From positions 1 to 8,676 of the forward strand of contig JAHIOK010000041.1 in NCBI GenBank assembly GCA_018895315.1: a stretch of DNA of 8,676 nucleotides, in the 5' to 3' direction. This DNA is from Actinomycetota bacterium (lineage in GTDB: Bacteria; Actinomycetota; Actinomycetes; Actinomycetales; Microbacteriaceae). Every line of letters starts with the position of its first letter. The first letter of the stretch is position 1. A program made the position numbers and the translations under genes. Positions 1 through 6,888 of the stretch are shown here, piece after piece. Below the pieces are notes generated by a model, which was not told where the DNA came from, did not search any database, and was given only the letters and a program-made list of their open reading frames with translations.

Positions 1-112
1 ACACAGAGTGTGGAGTCGCACACCAGGTGTGGTCTCGGCACGCAGGCAGGCGCGCGGTCTCGGTCAACGTGGGCGGCCCCGCCGAACCCGACATCCGAAC
101 CCACACCCAATC

Positions 113-174
113 GCCGAAACCACATCCTGCAGCCGCCACAGACTGTCGACTCAGACAGAGGATGTGGTCTCGGC
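113..174. repeat. Inverted repeat pair with 30-base loop
   Basis: Bases 113-128 and 159-174 are reverse complements in 15 of 16 positions (the right arm reads AGGATGTGGTCTCGGC). The 30-base loop contains the palindromes CTGCAG (partly in the arm) and GTCGAC. A transcript of either strand could fold into a long hairpin. No T-run follows on either strand, so it does not look like a classic terminator. Confidence 0.7.
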
Positions 175-262
175 AAGCTCAGACAGAGGATGTGGTCTCA
201 GCAAGCTCGGACAGAGGATGTGGTCTCGGCACGCTCGCGTCGCGGAGTGTGGTCTCGGCGAA
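151..262. repeat. 28-base tandem repeat, four units
   Basis: Units at 151-178, 179-206 and 207-234 are nearly identical. Unit 2 differs from unit 1 by one base (CTCGGC to CTCAGC); unit 3 differs by two (TCAGAC to TCGGAC, and AAGC to ACGC). A fourth, diverged unit at 235-262 keeps the core TGTGGTCTCGGC shifted by one base. There are no unique spacers between units, so this is not a CRISPR array. The function is unknown. Confidence 0.85.
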
Positions 263-264
263 CC

Positions 265-288
265 CGCACCCGCACCGGCACCGGCACC
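265..288. repeat. Six-base microsatellite, four units
   Basis: Two CGCACC units are followed by two GGCACC units, with further partial CGCAC sequence on the right. It lies 38 bases past the Nudix stop, in non-coding sequence. Such tracts can vary in copy number by slippage, but no regulated gene is visible. Confidence 0.65.
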
Positions 289-325
289 GCACGGCGCACA
301 CGTCGCGCGGCACGGCGGAACGCGG

Positions 326-1231
326 TCAGGCGGGAAGCTGGTCGAGCAGCCAGCGTGTGCCGTGCGCCGAAGCGCCGAGGGCATCCACCCGCGAAGCGAG
401 TTCGCGATCGCTCGTGACGACGGTCACCGAGCGCCCGGCGGACACGAGCCGCTGTGCCTCGGTGACGATCGCGTCATCTCCGGATGCTGCGGCCCGCACG
501 ATCCGCACCGGGCCGTCGTCGCCCACCGCCGCGCGCGCCTGACCTTCGACGACCACGCTGATCTCGGGAAACCAAGTGTGCTCCGGGAGGCCGAGGGCCG
601 CGGCATCCATCCCCTCCGCGGCACGCACGGCGAGACGGGCAAGAAGTCGCTCGGTCGCGCCGGCGCGGTCACGCCACCAGCCATCGGGCACCGATCCCAC
701 GACATTCGCCGCGTCCACCACGACGGCGGGACGCACCTCGAGCAGCCCGCGCAGCGCGCCCCACGAGGCGGCGAAACCCGGATGCAGCGGCCGATCCTCG
801 ACATCGCCCACCGGCACCCAGGCCAGCTCATGGCTCTCCGGGTCGCTGATGACCGGAGCGAACGGGGTCGTGACGTCACCGATCAGCGTCGTGTAGCTCC
901 AGTAGCCGAGGTCGAGCACGCTGAGCAATCGTGGCCGGATCGCTGCTGGCGGGACCCCGGCCTCCTCGGCGGATTCTCGCAGCGCGCCGTCCGAAGCCGA
1001 TTCGCCCTCGTGCCGGGCACCGCCGGGAAGCGCCCAGGTGTCACCGAAATGACTCCACGACACTCGATGCTGCAGCAGGACACCGCGCTCGGGGTCGAAT
1101 GCGAGCAGACCCGCCGCGCCGAAGCGCCCCCAGTACCGCTCACCCGTCGGGGCGACCACCCACGCGTCCCCCGGATCACGAGGTCCGGAGGGTCGACGCG
1201 GCTCGCCGGGGGCCGGGGGCTCGATACTCAC
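326..1231 (-). CDS. Nudix hydrolase fused to PIN/NYN-like domain
   Basis: Two-domain protein of 301 residues. Residues about 22-165 are a Nudix hydrolase (cleaves nucleoside diphosphates linked to another moiety). The Nudix box at 71-93 (GGARHEGESASDGALRESAE, then EAGV) keeps the Gly, the first Glu and the REXXEE core; only the hydrophobic position after RE is Ser87. Residues about 168-299 resemble the PIN-like/NYN (YacP-like) nuclease fold: a first strand AVVVDAANVVG (169-179), WWRDRAG (185-191), a central SGDDAIVTEA (250-259) and VTVVTSDRELASR (269-281). Asp173, Asp252/253 and Asp275 could form the metal site. Standalone proteins like this second half are often labelled 'NTP pyrophosphohydrolase', a name I doubt. 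Substrate is unknown; RNA 5'-end processing is one speculative option. GTG 1231 is the only sensible start, with a weak AGG eight bases upstream. It probably shares the der transcript. Confidence 0.82.
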   Translation of the reverse strand: MSIEPPAPGEPRRPSGPRDPGDAWVVAPTGERYWGRFGAAGLLAFDPERGVLLQHRVSWSHFGDTWALPGGARHEGESASDGALRESAEEAGVPPAAIRPRLLSVLDLGYWSYTTLIGDVTTPFAPVISDPESHELAWVPVGDVEDRPLHPGFAASWGALRGLLEVRPAVVVDAANVVGSVPDGWWRDRAGATERLLARLAVRAAEGMDAAALGLPEHTWFPEISVVVEGQARAAVGDDGPVRIVRAAASGDDAIVTEAQRLVSAGRSVTVVTSDRELASRVDALGASAHGTRWLLDQLPA

Positions 1232-1268
1232 GAGTCCAGCCTGACATATGCCCCGGTCAGCCAGGCGC

Positions 1269-2792
1269 CTAGCGCTGCTTCTTCTCGCGCACGCGCATGT
1301 TGACCACAATCGGGGTGCCCTCGAAACCGTAGAGCTCACGCAGACGTCGCTGAATGTATCGCCGGTAGCCCGGGTCGAGGAATCCGGTCGTGAACAGCAC
1401 GAAGGTCGGCGGGCGTGTGCTCGCCTGCGTGCCGAACAGGATACGGGGCTGCTTGCCACCGCGCAGCGGGTGCGGGTGCTCGGCGACGAGTTCGGAGAGG
1501 AAGGCGTTGAACTTGCCGGTCGGGATGCGCTGATCCCATGAGTCCAGCGCGGTCTCGAGCGCCGGGACGAGCTTGTCGAGGTGTCGACCGGTCCGCGCGG
1601 AGATGTTCACCCGCGGCGCCCACGCGACGTGCGCGAGGTCTTGTTCGATCTCGCGCTCCAAGTAGCGACGGCGCTCGGCGTTCTCGAGGTCTTCGTCGGT
1701 CAGGCGATCCCACTTGTTGAACGCGAGCACGAGCGCGCGGCCGGATTCGAGGACCATGTCGATGATCCGCACATCCTGCTCGCTGATCGACTCCGACACA
1801 TCCAGCACCACGACGGCGACTTCCGCCTTCTCCAGCGCCGCGGAGGTACGCAGCGACGCGTAGAAGTCGGAACCCTGCTGCAGGTGCACCCGGCGACGGA
1901 TGCCGGCGGTGTCGACGAGACGCCAGAGCTTGCCGCCGAGCTCGACCACTTCATCGACCGGGTCACGGGTGGTGCCGGCGAGGTCGTTCACCACGACGCG
2001 TTCTTCGCCCGCGGCCTTGTTCAACAGCGACGACTTGCCCACGTTGGGGCGCCCCAGGATCGCGACGCGGCGCGGGCCGCCGATCTCGGCCTTCGCGAAG
2101 GCGGACTCGGTCGGCATGACCTTCATGATCTCGTCGAGCAGGTCGGCCACGCCTCGCCCGTGGATCGCCGAGACCGGGTGCGGTTCGCCGAGACCCAGGC
2201 TCCAGAGCGCCGCAGCCTCCGGCTCGTGACGCGCGTCATCGACTTTGTTGGCGACCAGGAAGACCGGCTTACCGCTCTTGCGCAGCAGCCTGACGACCTG
2301 CTCGTCGGTGGAGGTCGCCCCGACCATCGCGTCGACGACGAACATCACCATGTCGGCAAGGTCGATCGCGACCTCGGCCTGAGCTGCGACCGACTTGTCG
2401 ATGCCTTTCGCGTCAGGCTCCCACCCGCCGGTGTCGACGAGGGTGAACTGGCGATCCATCCACTCGGCCTTGTACGTGACGCGGTCGCGGGTGACACCGG
2501 GGGTGTCTTCGACGACGGCCTCGCGGCGGCCCAGGATTCGGTTCACGAGGGCGGACTTACCCACGTTCGGTCGCCCGACGATCGCGACGACGGGAAGCGC
2601 CGGCAAGAACTGGATGCCGTCCTCGCCGAGCGCGACGCCGGCCAGCAGCGCGGCGTCTTCGTCTTCCAGCTCGTAGTCGACGAGGGAGGCGCGCAGCGTC
2701 TCCGCCCGCGCCTCAGCGAGCTCCTCATCCAGATCGGCGAGCGTCTCCTCGAGATTGTCGGGGCCGCCCTCGTACTCGTCGTCAGCGCGCAT
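1269..2792 (-). CDS. der: Ribosome biogenesis GTPase Der (EngA)
   Basis: Essential double GTPase needed for maturation of the 50S ribosomal subunit. The 507-residue product has two G domains in tandem. The first has GRPNVGKS (residues 73-80), DTGGW (120-124) and NKVD (182-185). The second has GRPNVGKS (247-254), DTAGIRRR (294-301) and NKWD (359-362). The C-terminal KH-like domain ends [18 protein letters not shown]. About 67 residues precede the first P-loop, rich in Asp, Glu and Leu ([18 protein letters not shown]) and probably helical. Such acidic N-terminal extensions are usual in actinobacterial Der and make it longer than the E. coli protein. The ATG overlaps cmk by 11 bases. The TAG stop is 37 bases before the Nudix gene, so read-through into that gene is likely. 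Confidence 0.97.
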   Translation of the reverse strand: MRADDEYEGGPDNLEETLADLDEELAEARAETLRASLVDYELEDEDAALLAGVALGEDGIQFLPALPVVAIVGRPNVGKSALVNRILGRREAVVEDTPGVTRDRVTYKAEWMDRQFTLVDTGGWEPDAKGIDKSVAAQAEVAIDLADMVMFVVDAMVGATSTDEQVVRLLRKSGKPVFLVANKVDDARHEPEAAALWSLGLGEPHPVSAIHGRGVADLLDEIMKVMPTESAFAKAEIGGPRRVAILGRPNVGKSSLLNKAAGEERVVVNDLAGTTRDPVDEVVELGGKLWRLVDTAGIRRRVHLQQGSDFYASLRTSAALEKAEVAVVVLDVSESISEQDVRIIDMVLESGRALVLAFNKWDRLTDEDLENAERRRYLEREIEQDLAHVAWAPRVNISARTGRHLDKLVPALETALDSWDQRIPTGKFNAFLSELVAEHPHPLRGGKQPRILFGTQASTRPPTFVLFTTGFLDPGYRRYIQRRLRELYGFEGTPIVVNMRVREKKQR

Positions 2793-3507
2793 GGGCTGCT
2801 CCTGTCGTGGTGTGGACGACGTCCAAGACGGCCTCCACGGTCTGTTCGAAATCAAGCTCACTGGAGTCGACCACTACGACGCCGGGCGCCGCGGTGAGAA
2901 AGTCGACCACAGTGGAGTCGGATGCGTCGCGGCGATGAAGTGCGGCGGCCACATCCTCGGCGTCCGAGGTGGCAAGCTCGGCGCTGCGGCGAGCGGCGCG
3001 CACATCGGGGGCAGCGGTCAGCAGAATGCGCACCGGAGCATCGGGCGCGACCACCGTGGTGATATCGCGGCCTTCGACCACGACGCCGGGGCGCTCGGAC
3101 TCTGCCACGAGCAAGCGGAAGAGCGCGTTGATCGACCGGCGCACCGCGGGAACACGGGCGACACCGCTCACTGCATCCGTCACGTCCTGCTCACGGATCG
3201 CCTCGGTGACCTCGGTCGCGCCGACGCGCACCCAGTAGTCGTCGGGATCGAGCGAGATCGACAGTCGGAAATCACCGACGACATCGAGCACCGCAGAGGA
3301 GTCGGAGGTGTCGATGCCGTGCTCGAGCGCATGCCAGGCAAGCGCGCGGTAGGCGGCACCGGTGTCGAGGTAGCCGAAGCCGAGAGTGCGCGCGACGCGC
3401 TTCGAGACGCTGGACTTGCCGCTGCCGGCCGGTCCGTCGATCGCGATCGTGAACACGTCCGGAGCGATCTCTGGATCGTCGGCGGGCTTGGTGATGGCCT
3501 CAGTCAT
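2782..3507 (-). CDS. cmk: Cytidylate kinase
   Basis: Phosphorylates CMP and dCMP to the diphosphates using ATP. The 241-residue product carries the P-loop GPAGSGKS (residues 25-32), the CMP-site segment LDTGAAYRA (47-55), the CMP-binding insert domain (about 75-135), [12 protein letters not shown] (146-157) and the LID segment HRRDASDST (191-199). Against E. coli Cmk, Arg181 and Asp185 are matched by Arg193 and Asp197, but the position of Arg188 holds Val200; many homologues read DSTR there. The segment after it ([14 protein letters not shown]) also departs from the common pattern. The frame stays open far upstream, but ATG 3507 gives the normal family length and overlaps the tyrA end by eight bases. 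Its Shine-Dalgarno is weak (GCGAG), so coupling to tyrA translation is likely. It overlaps der by 11 bases, the usual cmk-der pairing. Confidence 0.94.
   Translation of the reverse strand: MTEAITKPADDPEIAPDVFTIAIDGPAGSGKSSVSKRVARTLGFGYLDTGAAYRALAWHALEHGIDTSDSSAVLDVVGDFRLSISLDPDDYWVRVGATEVTEAIREQDVTDAVSGVARVPAVRRSINALFRLLVAESERPGVVVEGRDITTVVAPDAPVRILLTAAPDVRAARRSAELATSDAEDVAAALHRRDASDSTVVDFLTAAPGVVVVDSSELDFEQTVEAVLDVVHTTTGAAHAR
2799..2803 (-). promoter_or_regulatory. Shine-Dalgarno deciding the der start
   Basis: AGGAG lies six bases before the ATG at 2792, within the last codons of cmk. It supports the 507-residue Der over a longer reading that would begin at 2861. Confidence 0.65.
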
Positions 3508-4627
3508 TCGTGGTGCTCGCAATCTTCCATCCCCGAGAGACGAGGCCTTCCGCCGCCCGGCGCACGGCGCCAGGCACGACGCTGATCTCGGCGAGCCCGA
3601 ACTGCGCCCCCGGCGAGTGCTCGAGCCGTAGGTCTTCGACGTTGACATCGAGGTCGCCGAGCTCGCCGAACAGCCGACCGAGCTGTCCTGGGGTGTCGTC
3701 GACCATGACGACGAGCGCCTCGAAACGACGGTTCTGGCCGTGCTTTCCGGGCAGTCGCTCGACGCCCTCGTTGCCGCGGCGGATCGTGTCGGCGACGGAA
3801 CGCCGCGCGCCCGGCGCGTCGGGTTCGCGCAGGGCATCGGCGACGACGCCGAGATCGACCGCGAGCTGATCGAGGACGTCGACGACCGGTGCGGCGTTCG
3901 CGCCGAGGATCTGCACCCACAGCTCGGGGGCGGATGCCGCGATGCGCGTCGTGTCGCGCACGCCCTGGCCTGCGAGCCGGAGCGAACCCTCGGGCGCTCC
4001 GACGAATCGCCCGGCGAGCAGGCTCGCGACGAGCTGAGGTACATGGGAGACGAGCGCCACGGAGCGGTCGTGCTCGTCGGGGGTCATCTCGAGCGGGGTC
4101 GCTCCGAGGTCGAGCGCGAGGCCCTCGACGAGCGCGAGGTCTGCGGCCGAGGTCTCTTCATCGCGGCAAACCACCCAGGGCCGCCCGACGAAGATGTCAG
4201 CGCGGGCGGAGATCGCTCCCCCGCGCTCTCGTCCGGCGAGCGGGTGCGAGCCGATGTAGTGGGTGAGGTCGATGCCGCGGCCGCGCAGGGCATTCAGCGG
4301 TTCGAGCTTGACGCTCGCGACATCCGTGACGACGGCGTCGGGGTAGCGACCAAGCTCGCGCGCGATCACGTCGGCCGTCACATCGGGCGGCACGGCGACC
4401 ACCACGAGCGACGGAGCATCGTCAGCCGCCGGCATCCGTCCCGCTCCGTAGTCGACGGCCAGGCGCAGCTGCGCCGGGGAGGTGTCGTCCAGGATGACGT
4501 CGACGTCGAGCGCACGCAGTGCGTGGCCGATACTCGATCCGAGCAGGCCCGCCCCGATGATGCGCACCGGGCCACGGGTGCGCGCGACGACGCGGGCGCG
4601 CGCGGGCTCGGTGGTGGTGTCGCTCAC
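3500..4627 (-). CDS. tyrA: Prephenate dehydrogenase with C-terminal ACT domain
   Basis: Oxidatively decarboxylates prephenate to 4-hydroxyphenylpyruvate, the committed step to tyrosine, in the cytoplasm. The 375-residue product has a Rossmann nucleotide-binding motif [10 protein letters not shown] (residues 25-34) and DVASVK (102-107). Next comes the catalytic loop [11 protein letters not shown] (127-137, with His128), then DEHDR (184-188) and SHVPQL (194-199, His195). Residues about 302-375 form an ACT domain ([25 protein letters not shown]), the usual seat of tyrosine feedback control, which is inferred rather than shown. An acidic residue (Asp47) near the end of the second strand suggests NAD rather than NADP use. 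Arogenate activity cannot be excluded. It starts within the rluB end (GTGA overlap) and its last eight bases overlap cmk. It is the one amino-acid biosynthesis gene in an otherwise segregation and ribosome operon. Confidence 0.93.
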   Translation of the reverse strand: MSDTTTEPARARVVARTRGPVRIIGAGLLGSSIGHALRALDVDVILDDTSPAQLRLAVDYGAGRMPAADDAPSLVVVAVPPDVTADVIARELGRYPDAVVTDVASVKLEPLNALRGRGIDLTHYIGSHPLAGRERGGAISARADIFVGRPWVVCRDEETSAADLALVEGLALDLGATPLEMTPDEHDRSVALVSHVPQLVASLLAGRFVGAPEGSLRLAGQGVRDTTRIAASAPELWVQILGANAAPVVDVLDQLAVDLGVVADALREPDAPGARRSVADTIRRGNEGVERLPGKHGQNRRFEALVVMVDDTPGQLGRLFGELGDLDVNVEDLRLEHSPGAQFGLAEISVVPGAVRRAAEGLVSRGWKIASTTND

Positions 4628-5457
4628 TCGGTCTCCTGGTCTCCCGGCGATCCATCTCCCGGCGCCTGGACAGACGCGGTCGATGGCGTATCGCCGTCGC
4701 GGCGCGCCAATGTCAGCAACGCGCCCCGCTCCACTGTAGTCAACTCGCGGGTGCGCCCCACCGGGAGGGCTCCCAGGTGGAGCGGCCCGAACTGTCGTCT
4801 GACCAGCTCCAGAACCGGATGCCCGACCTCGGCCATCATGCGCCGCACGATGCGATTGCGCCCGGAATGCAGCGTGAGCTCGACGAGGCTCCCCTCTCCC
4901 CCGGCAGATGAGCGCGCCGAGGCATCCAGGAGTCTGGCCTTGTCGGCCACGATCGGGCCGTCGTCCAGTTCGACGCCCTTCGTCAGCTGGGAGATCGTCT
5001 GCGCAGTGACTCGTCCGGCGACCTTCGCGATGTAGACCTTGGTGACTCCGAAGGAAGGATGGGCAAGCACGTGCGCGAGCTCGCCGTCGTTGGTCAGGAC
5101 GAGCAGACCGCTGGTGTCGGCGTCCAGTCGGCCGACGTTGTAGAGACGTTCTTCCCATTCATCGGTGTAGCGGCGCAGATCGCGGCGTCCCCGATCGTCG
5201 CGCATAGAGCTGACGACGCCGGTCGGCTTGTTCAGCACGACGTAGCGTTTGGAGGCGTCGAGCTGGATGGCGGTGCCGTCGACGTCGACGAGATCGGTCT
5301 CAGGGTCAATGCGCGAACCGAGTTCTGTCACGACCTCGCCGTTCACCCGGACGCGGCCCTCCACGATCATCTGCTCGGCCACGCGGCGCGAGGCGACACC
5401 CGCGTTCGCGAGCACCTTCTGCAGCCGCACTCCGTCCATGCTCAATTCATCGCTCAT
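4624..5457 (-). CDS. rluB: rRNA pseudouridine synthase, RluB/RsuA family
   Basis: Converts a uridine in ribosomal RNA to pseudouridine. By family and context the target is probably in 23S rRNA helix 90-92, as for RluB, but site specificity cannot be read from sequence. The 277-residue product has an N-terminal S4 RNA-binding domain (residues 9-43, RLQKVLANAGVASRR, VNGEVV). The RsuA/RluB catalytic domain follows, with NKPTGVVSS (76-84) and GRLDADTSGLLVLTNDG (109-125); Asp112 is the expected nucleophile. The last 25 or so residues (TPSTASVQAPGDG onward) are low complexity. The ATG overlaps the scpB stop as ATGA. A second ATG seven codons in is possible, but the coupled start is preferred. The stop overlaps the tyrA GTG by four bases. 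Annotators may call it simply 'pseudouridine synthase'. Confidence 0.92.
   Translation of the reverse strand: MSDELSMDGVRLQKVLANAGVASRRVAEQMIVEGRVRVNGEVVTELGSRIDPETDLVDVDGTAIQLDASKRYVVLNKPTGVVSSMRDDRGRRDLRRYTDEWEERLYNVGRLDADTSGLLVLTNDGELAHVLAHPSFGVTKVYIAKVAGRVTAQTISQLTKGVELDDGPIVADKARLLDASARSSAGGEGSLVELTLHSGRNRIVRRMMAEVGHPVLELVRRQFGPLHLGALPVGRTRELTTVERGALLTLARRDGDTPSTASVQAPGDGSPGDQETE
4633..4637 (-). promoter_or_regulatory. Shine-Dalgarno deciding the tyrA start
   Basis: AGGAG lies five bases before the GTG at 4627, inside the end of rluB. It fixes the tyrA start, although the frame stays open well upstream. Confidence 0.65.
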
Positions 5458-6038
5458 CGCACGTTCTCGCTTTCGAATCCGTCCGCGCCGTCTTCGAGCA
5501 GCGGGGAGATGTGAGGCAGCTCGTCGAGCGAGTTGATGCCGAGGTTCACCAGCAGTGCGTCGGTGGTGCCGTAGTTGATCGCGCCGGTCTCGGCGTCCGT
5601 GAACAGCTCGGTGATCAGCCCACGGGCCAGCAGGGTGCGCACGACCGAGTCCACATTGACCGCGCGGATGGATGCCACCTGGCTGCGGGTCACCGGCTGT
5701 TTGTAGGCGATGACGGCCAGCGTTTCGAGCGCGGCCTGCGAGAGACGCGACGGCGCCTGGGCGTTCACGAACTCCGAGACGAGCTCGTCGTGCTCCTCCC
5801 GCACGTATAGCCGCCAGCCACCGCCGACCTCACGCAACTCGAACCCGCGGCGGGGTCCTGTGCCGCGACCGTCGTAGTCGTCGACAAGACCCTCGACAGC
5901 CTGTCTGACGGCGGGAACGGGCGCGGCGACAGCAGTCGCGAGACTCACGAGGCTCTGCGGCTCGTCCACGACGAGCAGGATCGCTTCGAGGCGTCGTGCA
6001 ACGTCCGCGAAGGCGGGGGCGGAGTGGTCAGCGGTCAT
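5454..6038 (-). CDS. scpB: Segregation and condensation protein B
   Basis: ScpB dimerises and binds the middle of ScpA in the SMC-ScpAB condensin. The 194-residue product has the usual family length. A first winged-helix domain covers roughly residues 12-90 (ADVARRLEAILLVVDEP at its start). A second covers roughly 98-175, carrying the best conserved block ALETLAVIAYKQPVTRSQV (104-121), then IRAVNVDSVVRTLLARGLI (124-142) and the YGTTDALLVNLGINSLDELP end (156-175). The last 15 or so residues are acidic and probably flexible. The ATG lies inside the scpA end (11-base overlap). The TGA shares an ATGA with the rluB start. Confidence 0.95.
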   Translation of the reverse strand: MTADHSAPAFADVARRLEAILLVVDEPQSLVSLATAVAAPVPAVRQAVEGLVDDYDGRGTGPRRGFELREVGGGWRLYVREEHDELVSEFVNAQAPSRLSQAALETLAVIAYKQPVTRSQVASIRAVNVDSVVRTLLARGLITELFTDAETGAINYGTTDALLVNLGINSLDELPHISPLLEDGADGFESENVR

Positions 6039-6888
6039 AATCTGCTCCCAAGGTGGCGAGATTCTCTTCGGTCCAGCGTTCGGCCGTCCAGCGCAGGGTC
6101 AGCTCGCCGAGTGGTTCGAGCTGCTCGAACGAGATCGCTGCGTGGCGGTACAGCTCGAGCACGGAGAGGAATCGCGCGACGACGACCCCCGGCTGGTGCA
6201 CCCCGGCGATGAGTTCACGAAAGTTCAGGGTTCCCGCACGGCGGAGGAGCGCGACGACCACGGCCGCCTGCTCGCGGATGCTGATCAGCGGCGCGTGGAG
6301 GTGGTCGAGTCCGACGTGCGGAATCTCTTTCGGCGCGAACGCGAGGAGCGCCAATGCCGCGAAGTCCTCCGCGCTGAGCGTCCAGACCAGCTCGGGCACG
6401 GCACGCCGATACTTCTCATCGAGCCGCACCGCTCTCACGTGCCGACGATCCTCGGTCTGCAGTCGTCCGGCGAACCACCCCGAGACCTCCTTGAAGGCGC
6501 GGTACTGGAGCAGTCGGGCGAACAGCAGGTCGCGAGCTTCGAGGAGCGCGACGGACTCGGCGTCGACCAGCTCGCCCTGTGGCAGGAGCCCGGCCACCTT
6601 CATATCGAGGAGTGTGACCGCAACGACGAGGAATTCGGATGCTTCGTCGAGCTCCTCATCCGGGCCGACCTGGCGCAGGTAGGCGATGAACTCATCGGTC
6701 ACCCGACTGAGCGACACCTCGGTGATGTCGAGCTGGTGCTTTGTGATCAGCGACAGCAGCAGATCGAACGGTCCGTCGAATACACCGAGCGACACGCGGA
6801 AGCCTGCGCCGTCGGCAGCGGTCTCAGATGCCGGTTCGTTCACCGGCGGGATGTCGGGGGTGGCGTCCCGCTCAGGCGACGGCGCCAC
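6028..6888 (-). CDS. scpA: Segregation and condensation protein A
   Basis: ScpA is the kleisin subunit of the bacterial SMC condensin; it bridges the SMC heads and binds ScpB to organise the chromosome. The family's N-terminal signature FDGPFDLLLSLITKHQLDI lies about 37 residues in, with the ITEVSLSRVTDEFIAYL helix after it. The C-terminal winged helix that contacts the SMC head (VVARFLSVLELYRHAAISFE) is present. I chose the GTG at 6888 (286 residues), which overlaps the parA end by 17 bases and has GGGAG ten bases upstream. A GTG at 6843 (271 residues, 28 bases after the parA stop) is a real alternative without an obvious Shine-Dalgarno; residues before the signature are acidic and proline-rich and not conserved. 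It overlaps scpB by 11 bases, as expected for partners made in matched amounts. No smc gene is in the window. Confidence 0.92.
   Translation of the reverse strand: MAPSPERDATPDIPPVNEPASETAADGAGFRVSLGVFDGPFDLLLSLITKHQLDITEVSLSRVTDEFIAYLRQVGPDEELDEASEFLVVAVTLLDMKVAGLLPQGELVDAESVALLEARDLLFARLLQYRAFKEVSGWFAGRLQTEDRRHVRAVRLDEKYRRAVPELVWTLSAEDFAALALLAFAPKEIPHVGLDHLHAPLISIREQAAVVVALLRRAGTLNFRELIAGVHQPGVVVARFLSVLELYRHAAISFEQLEPLGELTLRWTAERWTEENLATLGADYDR
6045..6049 (-). promoter_or_regulatory. Shine-Dalgarno of scpB inside scpA
   Basis: GGGAG sits six bases before the scpB ATG at 6038 and within the last codons of scpA. It supports that start and coupled translation of the two condensin subunits. 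Confidence 0.6.

Larger units (their letters stand above)
1..325. other. Non-coding region rich in short repeats
   Basis: No credible gene lies between the left edge and the Nudix stop at 326. Long plus-strand frames exist but translate the repeats into runs such as alternating Ala-Pro, resemble no family I know, and run on antisense to the Nudix gene. The stretch holds at least nine full or partial copies of a motif related to TGTGGTCTCGGC. Direct copies lie near 9, 28, 56, 163, 191, 219 and 248; inverted copies lie near 82-93, 94-108 and 113-124. I see no hairpin followed by a T-run to serve as an intrinsic terminator for the operon. The cluster may continue beyond the left edge. Confidence 0.75.

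Noticed and set aside
151..262. CRISPR array
   Set aside because: The 28-base units abut directly with no unique spacers, and no cas gene is near.
289..318. Intrinsic terminator after the Nudix gene
   Set aside because: GCACGGCG occurs twice as a direct rather than inverted repeat, only weak 4-base pairing is found, and no T-run follows.
8..1303. Long plus-strand open frame (431 codons) spanning the repeats and the Nudix gene
   Set aside because: It translates tandem repeats and the antisense of a gene with clear Nudix motifs; the product is rich in Arg, Ala, Pro and His with no recognisable domain. High GC makes such antisense frames common.
1581..2897. Long plus-strand open frame antisense to der
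   Set aside because: Der on the minus strand has two complete G domains. The antisense product has the Asp/Val/Arg/Gly-rich look of a shadow frame and no motifs.
3508..4044. Upstream extension of the cmk frame
   Set aside because: It overlaps the ACT and C-terminal part of tyrA, is Ser/Arg-rich, and would nearly double the Cmk length.
3740..5035. Long plus-strand open frame antisense to tyrA and rluB
   Set aside because: Both minus-strand genes are well supported by motifs and coupled starts; this frame crosses their junction and resembles nothing known.
4628..5158. Upstream extension of the tyrA frame
   Set aside because: The extra 177 codons overlap rluB out of frame and look like shadow sequence. 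GTG 4627 has a good Shine-Dalgarno and gives normal family length.
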